Under the pieces are notes generated by a model that was not told where the DNA came from, did no database searches, and worked only from the letters and a program-made list of their open reading frames with translations. From NCBI GenBank assembly GCA_012656075.1, contig JAAKBF010000098.1:186001-250000 (forward strand): DNA of 64,000 nucleotides, in the 5' to 3' direction. The position numbers and the translations under genes are program-made. Numbering within the stretch: the stretch's first letter is position 1; each line of letters begins with the position of its first letter. The DNA is from Phytophthora hibernalis. Taxonomy: Eukaryota > Oomycota > Peronosporomycetes > Peronosporales > Peronosporaceae. Below are positions 1-11,914 of the stretch, piece by piece.

Positions 1-3000
1 TTGTCCCCGTGGATTTGGCTGTTAACAGCATCTTGCTGTCGATCTGCGCCAAGATTCACCAACAAGAGAGGTTGAGCTTATCGCAGGAGCCACCTTGCCC
101 ATTGGTCAAGGGTGTGTCGGTGAACAAGCCTATGGTGGTTCATTGTGGTACATCAGACCCCCGACAGAACCCTTTGCGCTGGCGTGTGCCGTGCATGCTG
201 GTGCCTGAATATTTCCGCAAGAACCCGCCAGTCCGTGGACTCTTCCCGGCCAAATTCTCTATGATCCCGACCCACCAGAGCTTCCAAATACAATGGTTCC
301 TTACGTATGCGCTGCCGTCGTCCGTGTACTCAACAGTTGCCAACAAGAGTGGGCATCCTGGTCACATCAAGAATGCAGCCAAGCTGTGGCAGCTTACTTG
401 GCGTGCACGAAATTTGGTAGAGCTGTTCAAGCCATTCACGGAAAGTCAATGGATTTTCGCCGCCGATGCTGCAGAGGACGTACTGAAGCCTTGGGCAACT
501 ACGGACTTTTGGATTGATTCGCATGAAATTGCGTGGGAGCGTTATGTGGTCAACTACTGTGTCGGGTTGAAAAAGTATATGCTGCACGAGGATGTAATAG
601 ACGTGGACATCGAGGGCGTCAACCAGACCAAGCTTGCACTGAGCACGGGGCGCATTCTGGACTGGGACCCTGATCACCACGCTATCTCGTTTCCTGGACT
701 GCTCTCTGATGTGGCCTGGGCGTACACATCCAGTCGCAAGCCTGGGTATACGAAATCCGGACTGCTGGGTCGCGTAATGGGACTTACTGGGTGGAAGGAA
801 GGCATGAATCACGAGGCATCGCACGTGCCCAGACCTCATGTTGAGTCGATCGGTGGCCTTCGGAACAGTGTCCTTGAATCGGAAGGTGTCCGCGCGGCCA
901 TTGAAAAACGCGCTGTGGCACAGGGAATGGATCTGGACGACGTGGAGCGCCAGGCCGCCAGCATGCTGAGCACCATGGCTGCGCAGATGGACTACAAGGC
1001 CGTGCGTAAATTGGGATGGCTACTGCGAAAGGTGTGCCGCAACATGTACGACCAAATTCATGTTGACGAGACTGGTCTCACTCGTATTCGCGACCTGCTG
1101 GCTGAGCGACGTGGGAGTGTCGTGCTTGTTCCCACGCACCGGTCTTATGTCGACTTCCTCCTGATGAGCTACGTGTTTTTCGCCTACAACATTCCCGTTC
1201 CTTACGTTGCGGCCGGCCAAGACTTCCTTAACATGGGCAGCCTCACCAAACTTCTGCGCGAGTCGGGTGCGTACTTCATCCGCCGATCTTTCTCGGATGA
1301 TCCGCTCTACTCTGCTGTCTTCCGCGCCTACACACAGTATTTGGTCTCCCAAGGCCACACGATCGAGTTCTTCATTGAAGGCTCACGCAGCCGTAGTGGC
1401 AAACAGCTACACCCGAAATTCGGTATCCTCAACACAGTCGTCGACTGCTATCTCTCCAAGAAAGTGAAGAACGTAAGTTCCTTCAGCTCCCGTAGATATC
1501 TGCGAGATGCATGGCTGATTTTTGTATGGATTTTTTCTCCCAGCTCTACATTGTGCCTGTCACGATCGACTACGAGAAGCCGTTGGAAGTGCTGCTTCAC
1601 CAGAATGAGCTTCTGGGCGAGGGCAAGATTCGTGAGGTAAGGGATCACCGTGTCATCTTTCAATACTGCCTACTCATAGCGCTCTGAATGTAGTCGATTA
1701 GCGCTCTGCTGAAGGCCATGCCCGTTGTGCGCAAGAAATTCGGCTCCATCTCGGTCAAATTCGGCGAACCTCTAGATGTAAAGCAGCACGTAGATGCAAC
1801 ACTTGCGCGTGCTGAAGAGCAGGAAGTGTTTGTTCCTACCTCGGCTATCGTCGAAAACCTTGGATATGCTATTACGGACGCGTTGATCACGAATGCTACA
1901 TGTGCCATGTCACACGTGGTGGCTACCATCCTGTTGGTGTATCGCCAAGGAATTTCCAAGCAAGAGCTTGTGCGCCAGGCAGACTGGTTAAGGCTGGAGA
2001 TTTTACGCCGTGGTGGTCGCGTCGTTGGCACTCAAGGTCGCTCTCCTACTGTCGTCGTGGACCGCGCTCTTGATCTGCTACACGAACTTGTTACCATGCG
2101 ACGCAAGGATCTTGTCGAGCCTGCCATTACCAGCGTAAGTTGTCGTTGAAGTGACGTTCCTGCTGCTGTTCGAGTGTTATCTCACCTTCGTTATGATTGC
2201 TATGCTGCAGCGCGAGCAATATCCCAACATGATTGGCCTCGGCTACTACCGCAATAAGCTGCTGCACTGGTTTAACCGGGAGGGCGTGCTGGCGTGTGCC
2301 TACCATGCTCTGGACGCTTTCAACTTGCCGGCTGTGGCCAGCAGCACACGTTCAACCTCAAGCAACTCGGAAGACGCGGGTGTAGACCGCCAAGAGCTGC
2401 TCGATGGCGCACTGTTCCTGCACGAGATGCTGATGATGGAGTTTGTTCGCAAGGACGACTCGGAGGCTGACCGTGTTCATCTCGCAGAGGCTCTCGAGCA
2501 GCTCGAGACGCGTAACGTGCTCGTCCCGGTGTCCACTTCATCATCCTCAGCGCCGCGAGTGGAGGCGGCAGACGGCGCGATGCTGTCGCTGCTGAACACG
2601 CTGGTGTGGCCTTACATCGACAGCTACTGGGTCGCTGTCACGAGTCTGTTCGCACTGCGTCCACATGGGGAAGTGACGACGGAGGACCTGCTCAAGCGCC
2701 TTCAATGGCTTGCTGAGACCATGTACCACGAGAAGCTAATCAGCTTCTACGAGTCTTGTTCGCGTGAGACGCTGCAAAATGCGTTGGTTCTGCTGGAACG
2801 CTGGGGCGTCCTCTCCAGTCGCAAGGACAGCAGTAAACGCAACACGAACAAGCCTGCAGTGCAGCTTTTGAGCCTCACTCCACAGTTTGCAACGGATGGC
2901 GAACTCGAACAACTCGCTCTGCGCGTGTCCAAATTCCGCAAACTGCCTCCTGGAGTGCAACCTGCAACATCCAGCGAGACGGAAGTGCTCGCTCGACTAC

Positions 3001-3020
3001 CTGCACTCTCTCGCATGTAG
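1..3020 (+). CDS. Bifunctional fatty acyl-CoA reductase / dihydroxyacetone-phosphate acyltransferase (FARAT-like), 5' partial
   Basis: Exons <3-1472, 1544-1636, 1694-2134 and 2211-3020, all GT-AG and in phase; the start lies upstream. The first residues (VPVDLAVNSI) match the end of the NAD-binding part of fatty acyl-CoA reductases. The following stretch (about 290-600) has the FAR C-terminal 'sterile' signature, with W-x-F-x..DSHEIAWERYVVNYCVGLKKYML. From about 1000 onward the protein is a GNPAT/PlsB-type acyltransferase: HRSYVD (H-x4-D catalytic block), GAYFIRRSF, FIEGSRSRSGK and VPVTIDYEKP. Together these domains would supply both precursors of ether lipids, fatty alcohol and acyl-DHAP. 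The C-terminus is ...LSRM; SRM is a plausible PTS1, so a peroxisomal location is inferred. A FAR-DHAPAT fusion (FARAT) is known from Tetrahymena. The Rossmann part is not in the window. Confidence 0.9.
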
Positions 3021-3215
3021 ATACAATGTACTAGATCTTGTTGCGATGGCCTAAATGTACACAGTGAATTAAAAGTGCAACCACTTCAACGTGAACGATT
3101 CAACCGAATCTCATGAATTGCAAACCAATTCAAAATTGAATCGCATCCAAGAGTTGAAGCACAAAAGATCTGATCTGATTTTCTCCTCACTTTGTAATTA
3201 ATCCTTTGGGATCAA
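3021..3215. other. Short intergenic spacer with AT-rich small repeats
   Basis: No gene is seen. It holds a 21-nt stretch (3070-3090) whose exact reverse complement is at 13937-13957, next to the second mannosidase copy, and an AT-rich ATTCAAAATTGAAT block near 3130. The spacer must contain the 3' end of the upstream gene and the promoter of the mannosidase gene. Confidence 0.5.
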
Positions 3216-6200
3216 ATGCGCGTGCTAGGAACTCTAGCGCTACTGACGTCTGCAGCCCACGCGGCCTGCGACCCGAGCAAGTGGACGCCGCCCAGCGACG
3301 GCGTGTACAACACCTCGAGCCAATTGAGCCCCGATAAGCTCAATGTGCACCTCATCGCGCACTCCCACGACGATCCGTACGCTCTGCAGTGCAAACCAAT
3401 ACATTGCAATGTAAATATTAACGTAATGTGTATATTGCTACTGCTACTGACAGGGGCTGGCTCATGGGCGTGGACCAGTACTACATGGAGAAGGTGCAGT
3501 ACATCCTGGACACGGCCGTGGAGGAGCTGGTGCGCAACCCCGACCGCCAGTTCATGTTCGTGGAGCAGTCTTTCTTCCAGCGCTGGTGGCACGAACAGGG
3601 CTCCGAGGTGCGCGGCATCGTCAAGCAGCTCGTGAAGGAGGGACGACTGGACCTGACCGTCAACGGCGGCTGGTGCATGCACGACGAGGCCACGCCGCAC
3701 TACATCGCCATGGTGGACCAGACGGCGTACGGCCACCAGCTGCTCATGGACGAGTTCGGCATCAGTCCGCGCATCGGGTGGCAGATCGACCCGTTCGGCC
3801 ACTCGGCCACGCAGGGCTCGCTCTTGTCGCAGGGCGTGGGCTTCGACGCGCTCTACTTCGCGCGCATGGACTACCAGGACTACGGACTGAGGAAGAAGAA
3901 CAAGGACCTGGAGTTCATTTGGCGACCCAGCAAGTCGCGCGGCAAGGAGTCGCAGGTGTTCACTGGAGAAATCATTGACCACTACTGCCCTCCTGGCAAG
4001 TTTGAGTACGGTGACATTCATAACGAGATTCAGGACGATGCGGAGCTCCACGACTATGACGTTTGTGACGAGGTGGAGCAGTTTGTCAACAATGCCAAGA
4101 TGCGTGCTGGGGCGTCCAAGGGCAATCACGTCTTCATCCCCATGGGCTGTGACTTCCAGTATGACAACTCGAGACACTGGTACAAGAATATGGACAAACT
4201 CATCCACTACGTCAACCAGGATGCAAGGATCAATGTCCTTTACTCGAACCTGTCGTACTACACGGACGTGAAGCGAGCGGAAGGCCTCACGTGGAGTGTC
4301 AAGACGGACGACTTCATGCCGTACGCGTCTGACCGGGATGACTACTGGTCGGGATTCTTCACGAGTCGACCAACCTTGAAGCGGTTCGCTCGCGTAGCCA
4401 ATACACTTCTGCAGCAAGTGCGTCAATTGGACGCCGTGTACCAAAGCCACCACTCGAGCGAGTTGGTAGCGTTGCAACGGGCTGTTGGTCTCGTGCAGCA
4501 CCACGACGGTCTCTCCGGCACGGAAAAGCAGAGCGTCGCTGACGACTATTCGCTGCGGCTAAACGACGGCATCATCCAAGCGGAGAAAGAGCTGAACGAG
4601 GTGCTGTTCGTGATTGGAGAGAAGGAGCCATACCATTTCTGTCTGCTCGCCAACACGAGTGTTTGTGCCGTATCCACACAAAACACGAACTTCGAGGTGC
4701 TGGTGCACAACGCCTTGGCGCGCACAAGCGTACAAACGGTGTCGATTCCGATCACGCGTAAGTCGGCTGAGGTGCAGATTTTGTCGGGAGATGCTAAAAT
4801 CCGCGACCAAAACGTGTACGTGGCTCTACCGGTGCACCCGGAGTCGTCTGTGGCTCCGAACTCGTTCGTATTCAGTGTGGAACTGAAGCCGTTGAGCACG
4901 TCTCGGTTCCTGGTGAAGCAGAAGGATGCGAGTGACGACGTCGACATTAGAGATGTCAGTGAGGGTGCTGATAGCCTTGACGACGACAACTACAGTGATG
5001 ACGATGACGTTATTGTTTTGGAGAACCACCTGCTGCGCGCCGAGGTGAACAAGAAGACGGGCTCCATCACCAAGCTCGCCAACAAGAAGAAGAACATCCA
5101 GATCCCGCTGTTGCTGGACGTGGCGTACTATCAGGCATTCCAAGGTGATGGACACAAGTCTGGCGCGTACATCTTCCGTCCCGACTCGAACAAGACGTAC
5201 CCCGTGACTGGCGGTAGCGACACGACAGCGTCTGCTGTGCCGGACGTGACAATGGCGGATCTGCAGACAAGTACTGCCACTGCTGCCAGTAGCCGTTTGG
5301 GTAGCGTGCCACGCGTGGCGTTCAAGATTGGCAAGTGGGTCACGCTGGAGTACCGCGTGAACGACGACGATGAGTTCTTGGAGATCGAGTGGACCGTTGG
5401 ACCGGTCCCCATCGACGACAAGAAGGGCAAGGAGGTGATCGTGCGCTTTGACGCGGGCAGCAGCATCGCGTCTGACGGCACGCTGTACACGGACTCGAAC
5501 GGTCTGGAGTTCATGAAGCGCGTGCGCAACCACCGCGACACGTGGAACCTGACGCTGCACGACAACCAGGAGGCGGTGGCGGCCAACTACTTCCCCATCA
5601 CGACAGGAGCGTACATCAAGGACGCAAAGCGACAGCTGAATGTGGTAACGGACCGTGCGCAGGGAGCGGCGAGTCTGGTTGACGGCCAGGTGGAGGTGAT
5701 GGTGCACCGACGTCTGCTGGCGGATGACGACAAGGGCGTGGGCGAGCACCTGAACGAGACAGAGGCCGTGTACGACACAGCCAACAAGAAGCTGGTGACA
5801 AAGGGTCTGACGGTGCGCGGCAACTTCTTCGTCAACGTGGACTCTGCCGAGGACGGCATGCGCAGTCTGCGGTCAAAGATGGAGTCGCAGTTCTTCCGTC
5901 CGCTGGCGGTGTTCCGCAAGCCCGTGGCACCTGAAGTGGAGGCGAAGGTGCCGTGGCTGACGGTGGATGAATTCCCTCCTAACGTGGGTCTAACGACTCT
6001 GCAGGAGCTGTCGAAGCAGTGTCTGCTGGTGCGTCTGTCGCACTTGTACGCGGTGGACGAGCACGCGACGCTGTCGCAGCCGGCGACGGTGGATTTCTCT
6101 TCATTATTCTCGGTAAAGAACTCGGTGGTTTCGGAGGTGACGGAGCTGACTTTGACTGGCACGAAGGAGCTGTCGGTGGAGAGTGAGGAGGTCGGTCGAC

Positions 6201-6457
6201 TGGAGTGGAAGACTACGGACGATGCGTATGGCTGGTCTCCTCGGTCTTTGCCTGTGAAGGGGACGTCTGTGACATTGCAGGCGATCGAGGTGCGTGCGTT
6301 CCGCGTGTGCTTCGGCAAAGGTGGGGAGGGCGTTGATACTACCGTGGTCGACGACGACGCTGAGACTGATGGTATGGACGCCGATAGCTGGGATGAAGAA
6401 GGCGATTCGTTCGGCGACGCACTGCTGGATTTGGCGGAGATTATCGCGATTGAGTAA
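3216..6457 (+). CDS. Lysosomal/vacuolar alpha-mannosidase (GH38), copy 1
   Basis: Exons 3216-3376 and 3454-6457 encode about 1054 residues. The 77-nt intron splits the proline codon in the family motif HSHDDPGW. The start gives a signal peptide (MRVLGTLALLTSAAHA). GH38 landmarks are the zinc-site HSHDDPGW, GWQIDPFGHS carrying the nucleophile Asp, and VQHHDGLSGTEKQ near residue 380. A variable Asp-rich linker around residue 510 is followed by the conserved C-terminal beta-sandwich region. The family trims alpha-mannose from glycoprotein glycans in acidic compartments or the secretory path; this length and signal peptide fit the lysosomal class. A near-identical inverted copy lies at 13973-17229. 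The last 40 residues are acidic. The frame is open throughout. Confidence 0.93.
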
Positions 6458-6585
6458 GAAAATTGACCGACATCATCCATCGGATAGAACACGTGAAGCA
6501 GTAAGCAAGTGTGATGATCCTGGTGTGCCATGTGTTGGAAATATATTGAGTTACGAACTCTACACGTAGCTTCACGATTGTTTCT

Positions 6586-9341
6586 TTACAGAATTCCTTG
6601 AAAAGTGATGATAATCACGGCAATGACACACGTGATGGAGAATACTATGCCAAGGAAGCGACCAGCGATTCTCCATTTGGCTTCGCGCAATTGTTCTTGG
6701 ATGGCACTTTGAAGTTTGTCGGTCGCCACGATATCTCCATCCTCTCTGCAGAACGCCACGAATTGCAGTCGATCAGCACTCAAGAAGCGCCACCAGTAGA
6801 TTCCTGCGGCCTTGATGATCATCCTTACTGTAAAGCGGTTCGCGATGAAAATGACCATCAGAAGCCACCACGATGCAACTGAGAGATAAACGGCCTTTTC
6901 GGTCGCACACGTCGACTATGCTGCAGTTTACCAACAACTTCTTCCCGGTCCATACGCGCCAACTCGTCTTGTGGAAAGCACGATGCAAAGGCGGAGGATG
7001 GTACGAGGAACGGCGCGTTGCTGCTCGTTTGTTCTGCAGAAGTCATTGGAGTCACCAGTTCTGAGGTGTTGCGCAGGCTACTCGTCAAACATTGACTTGA
7101 AAGTGAAGCATCGTTAGTAAGACCCAACTCCCCGTTGCTAGCGCGCTCAGTGCAGTCTTGAAACATCCGAACCAAGCTGCTTGTAGTGGTCGCGCAATCA
7201 CTGAAGTCGTCGAATGCTGTAGACTGATTCTTCCACACCGCAGCAGAATCCAACGTCAGTACTGCGTAGTCATTTCGGATGGAGTCGTTGATAATGGTGG
7301 CGTATTTTTGAATTTCATCGAGTGGATCGACGACGCTGTTGCTGGTGTTGCCGTTGTTCTCGAAGTACGCACGAGTGATACTTTGAAATACTGTCTGCGA
7401 GAATTCAACCGCGAAATTTCCGCACTTCCGCAATGCGCGATGTGATCCTGTTTCCACATGTACAACCCTGCCGTGATGACCGAAGCCGCACCAAATATTA
7501 AAGGAACTTCACCAGAACGCGCAGCAGTTCCGAAGATTTTGTCACGAGTGCGTAGCAGACAGCTGATATGCTGTGTTTGCAGAGGAAAACCTCACAGATA
7601 CTCCCAATTGTATCGACGGTGGTGATTCCCCTTATGTCGAGCATCGGCATGTCAGAATACGACTCGGTGATCAATCCGACAGCGAGATCAGCAACCATCA
7701 TCGTGAGACGACCAATATCGACGTAGAAGATCAATTGCGTGATGAAAGCACCGACGTCCACCAGTGATGCGCGCAGAACGGCAGTGTCAATGTTAAACTC
7801 GTCACCATTGGCAGACGAAGGCGTTGTGTTTGCTGAAAGACCGTCGCGCGAGGCGATGGTCAGTCTTTCTTTTTCTTTCTCCAAGGTCGAGTTTGTCGTT
7901 CTGTCCGGCAAAATGTATCTGCGCTGAATGGAGTTTTCTGGCCTGGTACTTTGACGCTGGTTAGCAGTGAGTTCGGCGACTAGCTTGTCTCCCAGTCGTT
8001 GCCACGGCGTGAAGCCTTCTGCTACCATCTTTTTACTGCATTTTGCCACTGTTCTCGCAGGATGCTGAAGGATGATGAAACTTCCTGTTGAGCTTGGTCG
8101 AAACTCGTTACGATAGCGGTACTCGTGCTGTTGATCTGCTGTGCTGTTGACTCTGCAGCATAAGCGAGCTCTTTCTGAAGTTGTGCAGCTTGTTGGACGG
8201 TGGCATTGAGCTGCTTCTCCAACAACTCCCAAGTTTCATCTACGGTGTCCATGACATCTGAAAATCCATCGTGCAAGCCTGAAAGAACTCCGAGAGCTTT
8301 GTGAAGCGTTCTACCCGCCTTTCTTATGGTCTCCAGACCAGTAGTGGATGTCGAGGTCAGTGGACCCGAAAGTTTCGAAGACACTCCTTTGCTCAAGCGT
8401 CAAGGCGGGAAGCAGATTGTTGCGTGTGTCCACTGCCGTCTTTGTCTGACAAGATTGGCGCGAGTGAGCTCAACTCTTTCGAGGCCAGCGTATTCGTGGC
8501 ACCAAGGGTTTTCTCAATGGATGTCTTGACTGTGTCGACGGCTGTCCACATATCCAAGAGCTGGTTTTCAAATTGGTTTTGCTGTCCGGACACGTTGTCG
8601 TGCGCTTCCGATACAGCTTGAGTCATCAGCATTGCACGAACTGCAAGCACCAGCGCCCGAGAGGATGAAAGAGTTTTAGTTTCGGGGACATTCGCGTAAA
8701 AGTTGTCGGAGAAGCAGCTCAGCGTCGAATTTGCATCGCTCAATGCTGCTGTCTTCACCTGCTTCTGCAGAGTCTTCAAGAAGGTGTTCGAACCTGACCC
8801 AAGAAACGTGTTAGTGATCGTACCAGAAAGCAAAAGTATCAAAATGGAACTTACACGTCATCGTCGCGATCCTCTTGGTCTCCAGTACCTCATCATTGTC
8901 ATCGATTATCTTTTGAACACGCTTGCTGTCGGCCTCAAACTGCAGTTTAGCACCTGCAAGATACTCGAGCGAGCTCTGGTCCACGCACTCCGACATGGAA
9001 TTCAACGCGTGAGCCGTTGCCAAATACTCTTGTCTCGCGGCCGTGAGTTCGCTATGAACACCCAATGCATCCAGAGTCCACGCCGTGACTTTCGTGGAGA
9101 CGTAGATGCCTCCAATATACGTGCAGAAAATAAAGAGCAGCACGAAACTAAGGCGTGGGTAATTGTACAACCATTTAGTGCGACGATCGAGTCTGCAAAC
9201 TCTACCCGACCGCGGCACAGTATCTTCAAAAGGTGCAGAAGGTGATGGCAAGCAGGCATAGCTTGCAACCTTTTCTTCAAAGTTCGATGATGGTCTCAAT
9301 GAGCTTTGGGGGTGAACTCGAGCACTCAGTCGAGGCAGCAT
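6586..9341 (-). CDS. Multi-exon membrane protein of unknown function
   Basis: Coding segments at about 9341-8855, 8793-8450, 8390-8020, 8020-7498, 7457-6900 and 6880-6586 read one after another on the minus strand. The first intron (8854-8794, GTAAGT...TCAG, 61 nt) is clear; a 59-nt intron near 8450-8391 is likely; the later joins are uncertain and one (near 8020) may be a base error. The product begins with a soluble tail of about 55 residues and a membrane segment (LSFVLLFIFCTYIGGIYV). A long helical, possibly extracytoplasmic region follows with scattered Cys and Asn glycosylation sites. Hydrophobic stretches come near 7560-7740 and at the C-terminus (WWLLMVIFIA and FLGIVFSITCVIAVIIITF). 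The overall plan resembles proteins with paired large loops between membrane spans, but I recognise no family. It lies between the inverted mannosidase genes. Confidence 0.6.
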
Positions 9342-9611
9342 GTTGCATCCAGGACAAACAACAAATGAATTTGTACCGAGATGAATGCATTCAAGACGAA
9401 ATAAGACTCGATGGATAAGTGGGTTGTAAAGGAGGATGTTGAAGTGGTTACCTCTTTCATCTCGGTAGCTATGACTACATCAAATCGGGAGTACTCATCA
9501 AGATGGATTAACTAGGTTGTCGTTTCATTAGTAAGGCCACTACAGCACAAACTTCAAACGACGCGCATGTAAATTTTAATCATAGTACTCCCACTAAAAT
9601 AAATATACAAC
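9342..9611. other. Intergenic, nothing recognised
   Basis: AT-rich spacer upstream of the membrane protein gene and before the inverted-repeat element. It should hold the promoter of the minus-strand gene. No open frame or RNA gene is recognised. Confidence 0.4.
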
Positions 9612-10485
9612 GAGCGCTCAGACATCCAAGGAAAATTGGAGCCTCAAGCAGCAAGTCAGGTGGCAACCCGACCGCTATCAGCAAAACACTGCGAATGTTT
9701 AAGGGGATACGTTTCTTCATCAACGCGCTCAAATGCAAAATATAGAACATCACAGACGTCAGTTGCGTTGAGAAACACAGACTGACGCGCCCTCCGTGTC
9801 AATTTCTTCGTCTTTGGGTGTCGTGGAGAACACAACATGAGTAATCCCCGTCGGGTTAGCTCTAAGCGGCGACGGCACGACGTCCACTGATGCCGCTGAG
9901 CCAATTGCATAACTGTTAGTATGACCATCAGTCCTCAAGAATCCGCCGATGGCTCCGACCCGCCGAGACGGGCCCTCTCCGCCAAGCTTCGTCGCCGAGG
10001 GAGTCTGCGCTTGGACGCTGGCACTCTCTGCCCTGGTGTCCGGGGAATTTCCCCAAGCCGCCCCCGAGAGGGGCCCACTTGACTTCGCAATTCTAAATCG
10101 TGTTCTGAAGTTGCACGACGACGTTGTCGGTTCATGAAGCATTGCCCACCAACCGTCTATAAAGACGTTTGATTGGTTAGTTGATTTGTTGAAGAGGTTT
10201 CTGCCAATGAAATTGCAGTGGAAGATTCGAGAACTCTGGATTAAACTGATGGACGCGAAGACATGGCTACATTTTTGCTGGCGTTGCAGCTCAGATCATT
10301 TTCTTATCTGAGCCTTCGACCAACTTGTTGCTGCGGTTGGAATTATGCTTGTATTTTTGTACCTGTGGAGCGCGTTGATGAAGAAATGTATCCCCTTAAA
10401 CATTCGCAGTGTTTTGCTGATAGCGGTCGGGTTGCCACCTGACTTGCTGCTTGAGGCTCAATTTTCCTTGGATGTCTGAGCGCTC
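9612..10485. mobile_element. 874-bp element bounded by 119-bp near-perfect inverted repeats
   Basis: The arm at 9612-9730 is the reverse complement of 10368-10485, with only one substitution and one single-base gap over about 119 bp. Both outer ends begin GAGCGCTC and both inner ends read CAACGCGCTC. The 637 bp between the arms are not repeated elsewhere in the window that I can see, and they hold only short frames with no recognisable domain. No convincing target-site duplication flanks it. It may be a non-autonomous TIR or foldback transposon, or an internal inverted duplication. It sits near the centre of the large inverted mannosidase arrangement. Confidence 0.6.
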
Positions 10486-11914
10486 CCAAGTAGGCTTAGT
10501 TCATGTAGCTGCAGTAGCTTCAGTACAATATGCTGAGAGCTCTTTTATCGTGTCCGCCCATGTCGGCATTGTTGGCAGTGCAGCGCGTGTCGCGCGCAAG
10601 TTGCCGACGACGGGCACGGGTTCAACTGCAGCCGTCCTGGTTCGGAATCAGCGCTGTCGCTGGCCTGAATTCCGCGGTCAAAGTTGACGCGCCAAGCTGG
10701 TTTACCAAAGCTTGTCGACAACTGTCGCACAACCATTTCCGATGTTTGTGGGCCAAATCGATTTGGACAGGTAACCTGCGGCATTGAATATGTTTGGCTT
10801 TGTTTGAACAAGAGAGGTTTATCGCCATATACCGGTAAATACTTTTCACGCCATGACAACCATACAAAATTCAAGTGCTGCGTCACAGGCTGCTTCGCGG
10901 TGAGTATGCAAAGAAAATAGCAGCTTAAACAGGTGAAGAGAGATGGCGGCTGGTTTGCTGGTGCTTCGGAGATTGGAACTTGTCAAACCGGCATAACCTT
11001 GCTTGTAACATATGATGTTGTTTAACTTTGCAGTCTTTCACTTGTCTAGACAGCCTCTTTGACGTCATTGTACTGCTCTGTAGCCTTTACTGTACCTGTA
11101 AAATTGGTGCTTGGTGTGTGCATGACGTAAGCGAGGACCTTCCAGCGAAATCAACTGCAACCACGCAGGCAGCATTACGCGATTGCATTGGCGACAACAG
11201 CTTCACCAAGCATCTTGGCGCCATGACGTTCGTGGCGATTAAGTTGCCGCCGTTGTTGCTCAGGTGTGCCGATGCACCACCGTCAGCAGGTATCGACGCT
11301 TTTCACGCCCGTTTCTTGAGTCGCGAGGTAAATATGCTACGAGAAAGGCCTATACACCTCATGTTAAAGATACGGCTGTGACGGAGGCCAACTTCAAAAC
11401 ATTTAGTTAACAATTCCAGTCTGAACGAAGCAGCAACAGCAACCATGTCTACATGCTACCTCATTTTGGCATTCACCTTTCGACGCGCCGTCTACCGCAT
11501 CACCGTACACCTGGGGCCCGCCCCAGCACTTTGGCATTGGCTTTGACATGGACCGCCGACATCGTTTCGCCAACTGCTCATCTGGTCGGACACGCACAGG
11601 AAGCTTTGCCGGCGCGTCTCGCTCGGTCGGTGGTTGAACATTGTTCAAATTACATGCTCTGCGCCGCCACCACCGCCGCGTCGTGCTCACTGCTCAACAA
11701 GTCCTCATTGCGCTCAAAAGCACCTCACACAAACCACCTTTCTGAGGTTTTCATGTCTCAGGGCGCCTACGTCATCGATTCAAACCATGTCATTTACCGG
11801 TTTTTCTTGTTCACATGCGTGGGGCACGGAGGATCTTCCCCCGAGCAGCTCATTCCGCAATTTGCGCAGTAGAGCTCGACACTTCAGCTCCAGACCTTCC
11901 TCCCTCCCTCGACA
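10486..11914. other. Long intergenic region upstream of 6-phosphogluconate dehydrogenase
   Basis: Several short frames exist (for example 10530-10787, 11028-11381 and 11453-11872) but none shows a recognisable domain or a consistent neighbour-like composition. I therefore do not call a gene. Small ACCGGTA motifs occur at 10828 and 11797. The proximal 60 bp before 11915 are C- and T-rich and presumably contain the start of the 6PGD transcript. Confidence 0.35.

Noticed and set aside
3212..5749. Long minus-strand frames across mannosidase copy 1 (and their mirror on copy 2)
   Set aside because: They are antisense shadows of GC-rich GH38 coding sequence, rich in Val/Leu/His without domains.
7980..8040. 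An 18-nt or 31-nt intron in the unknown membrane protein gene
   Set aside because: Too short for a spliceosomal intron; a single-base error or different junction is more likely.
8785..8800. GTTCGAAC as a tRNA T-loop
   Set aside because: It lies at an exon border of a coding gene and no cloverleaf can be drawn around it.
9759..10142. 127-residue minus frame inside the inverted-repeat element as a possible transposon protein or effector
   Set aside because: No signal peptide, RXLR-type motif or domain is visible.
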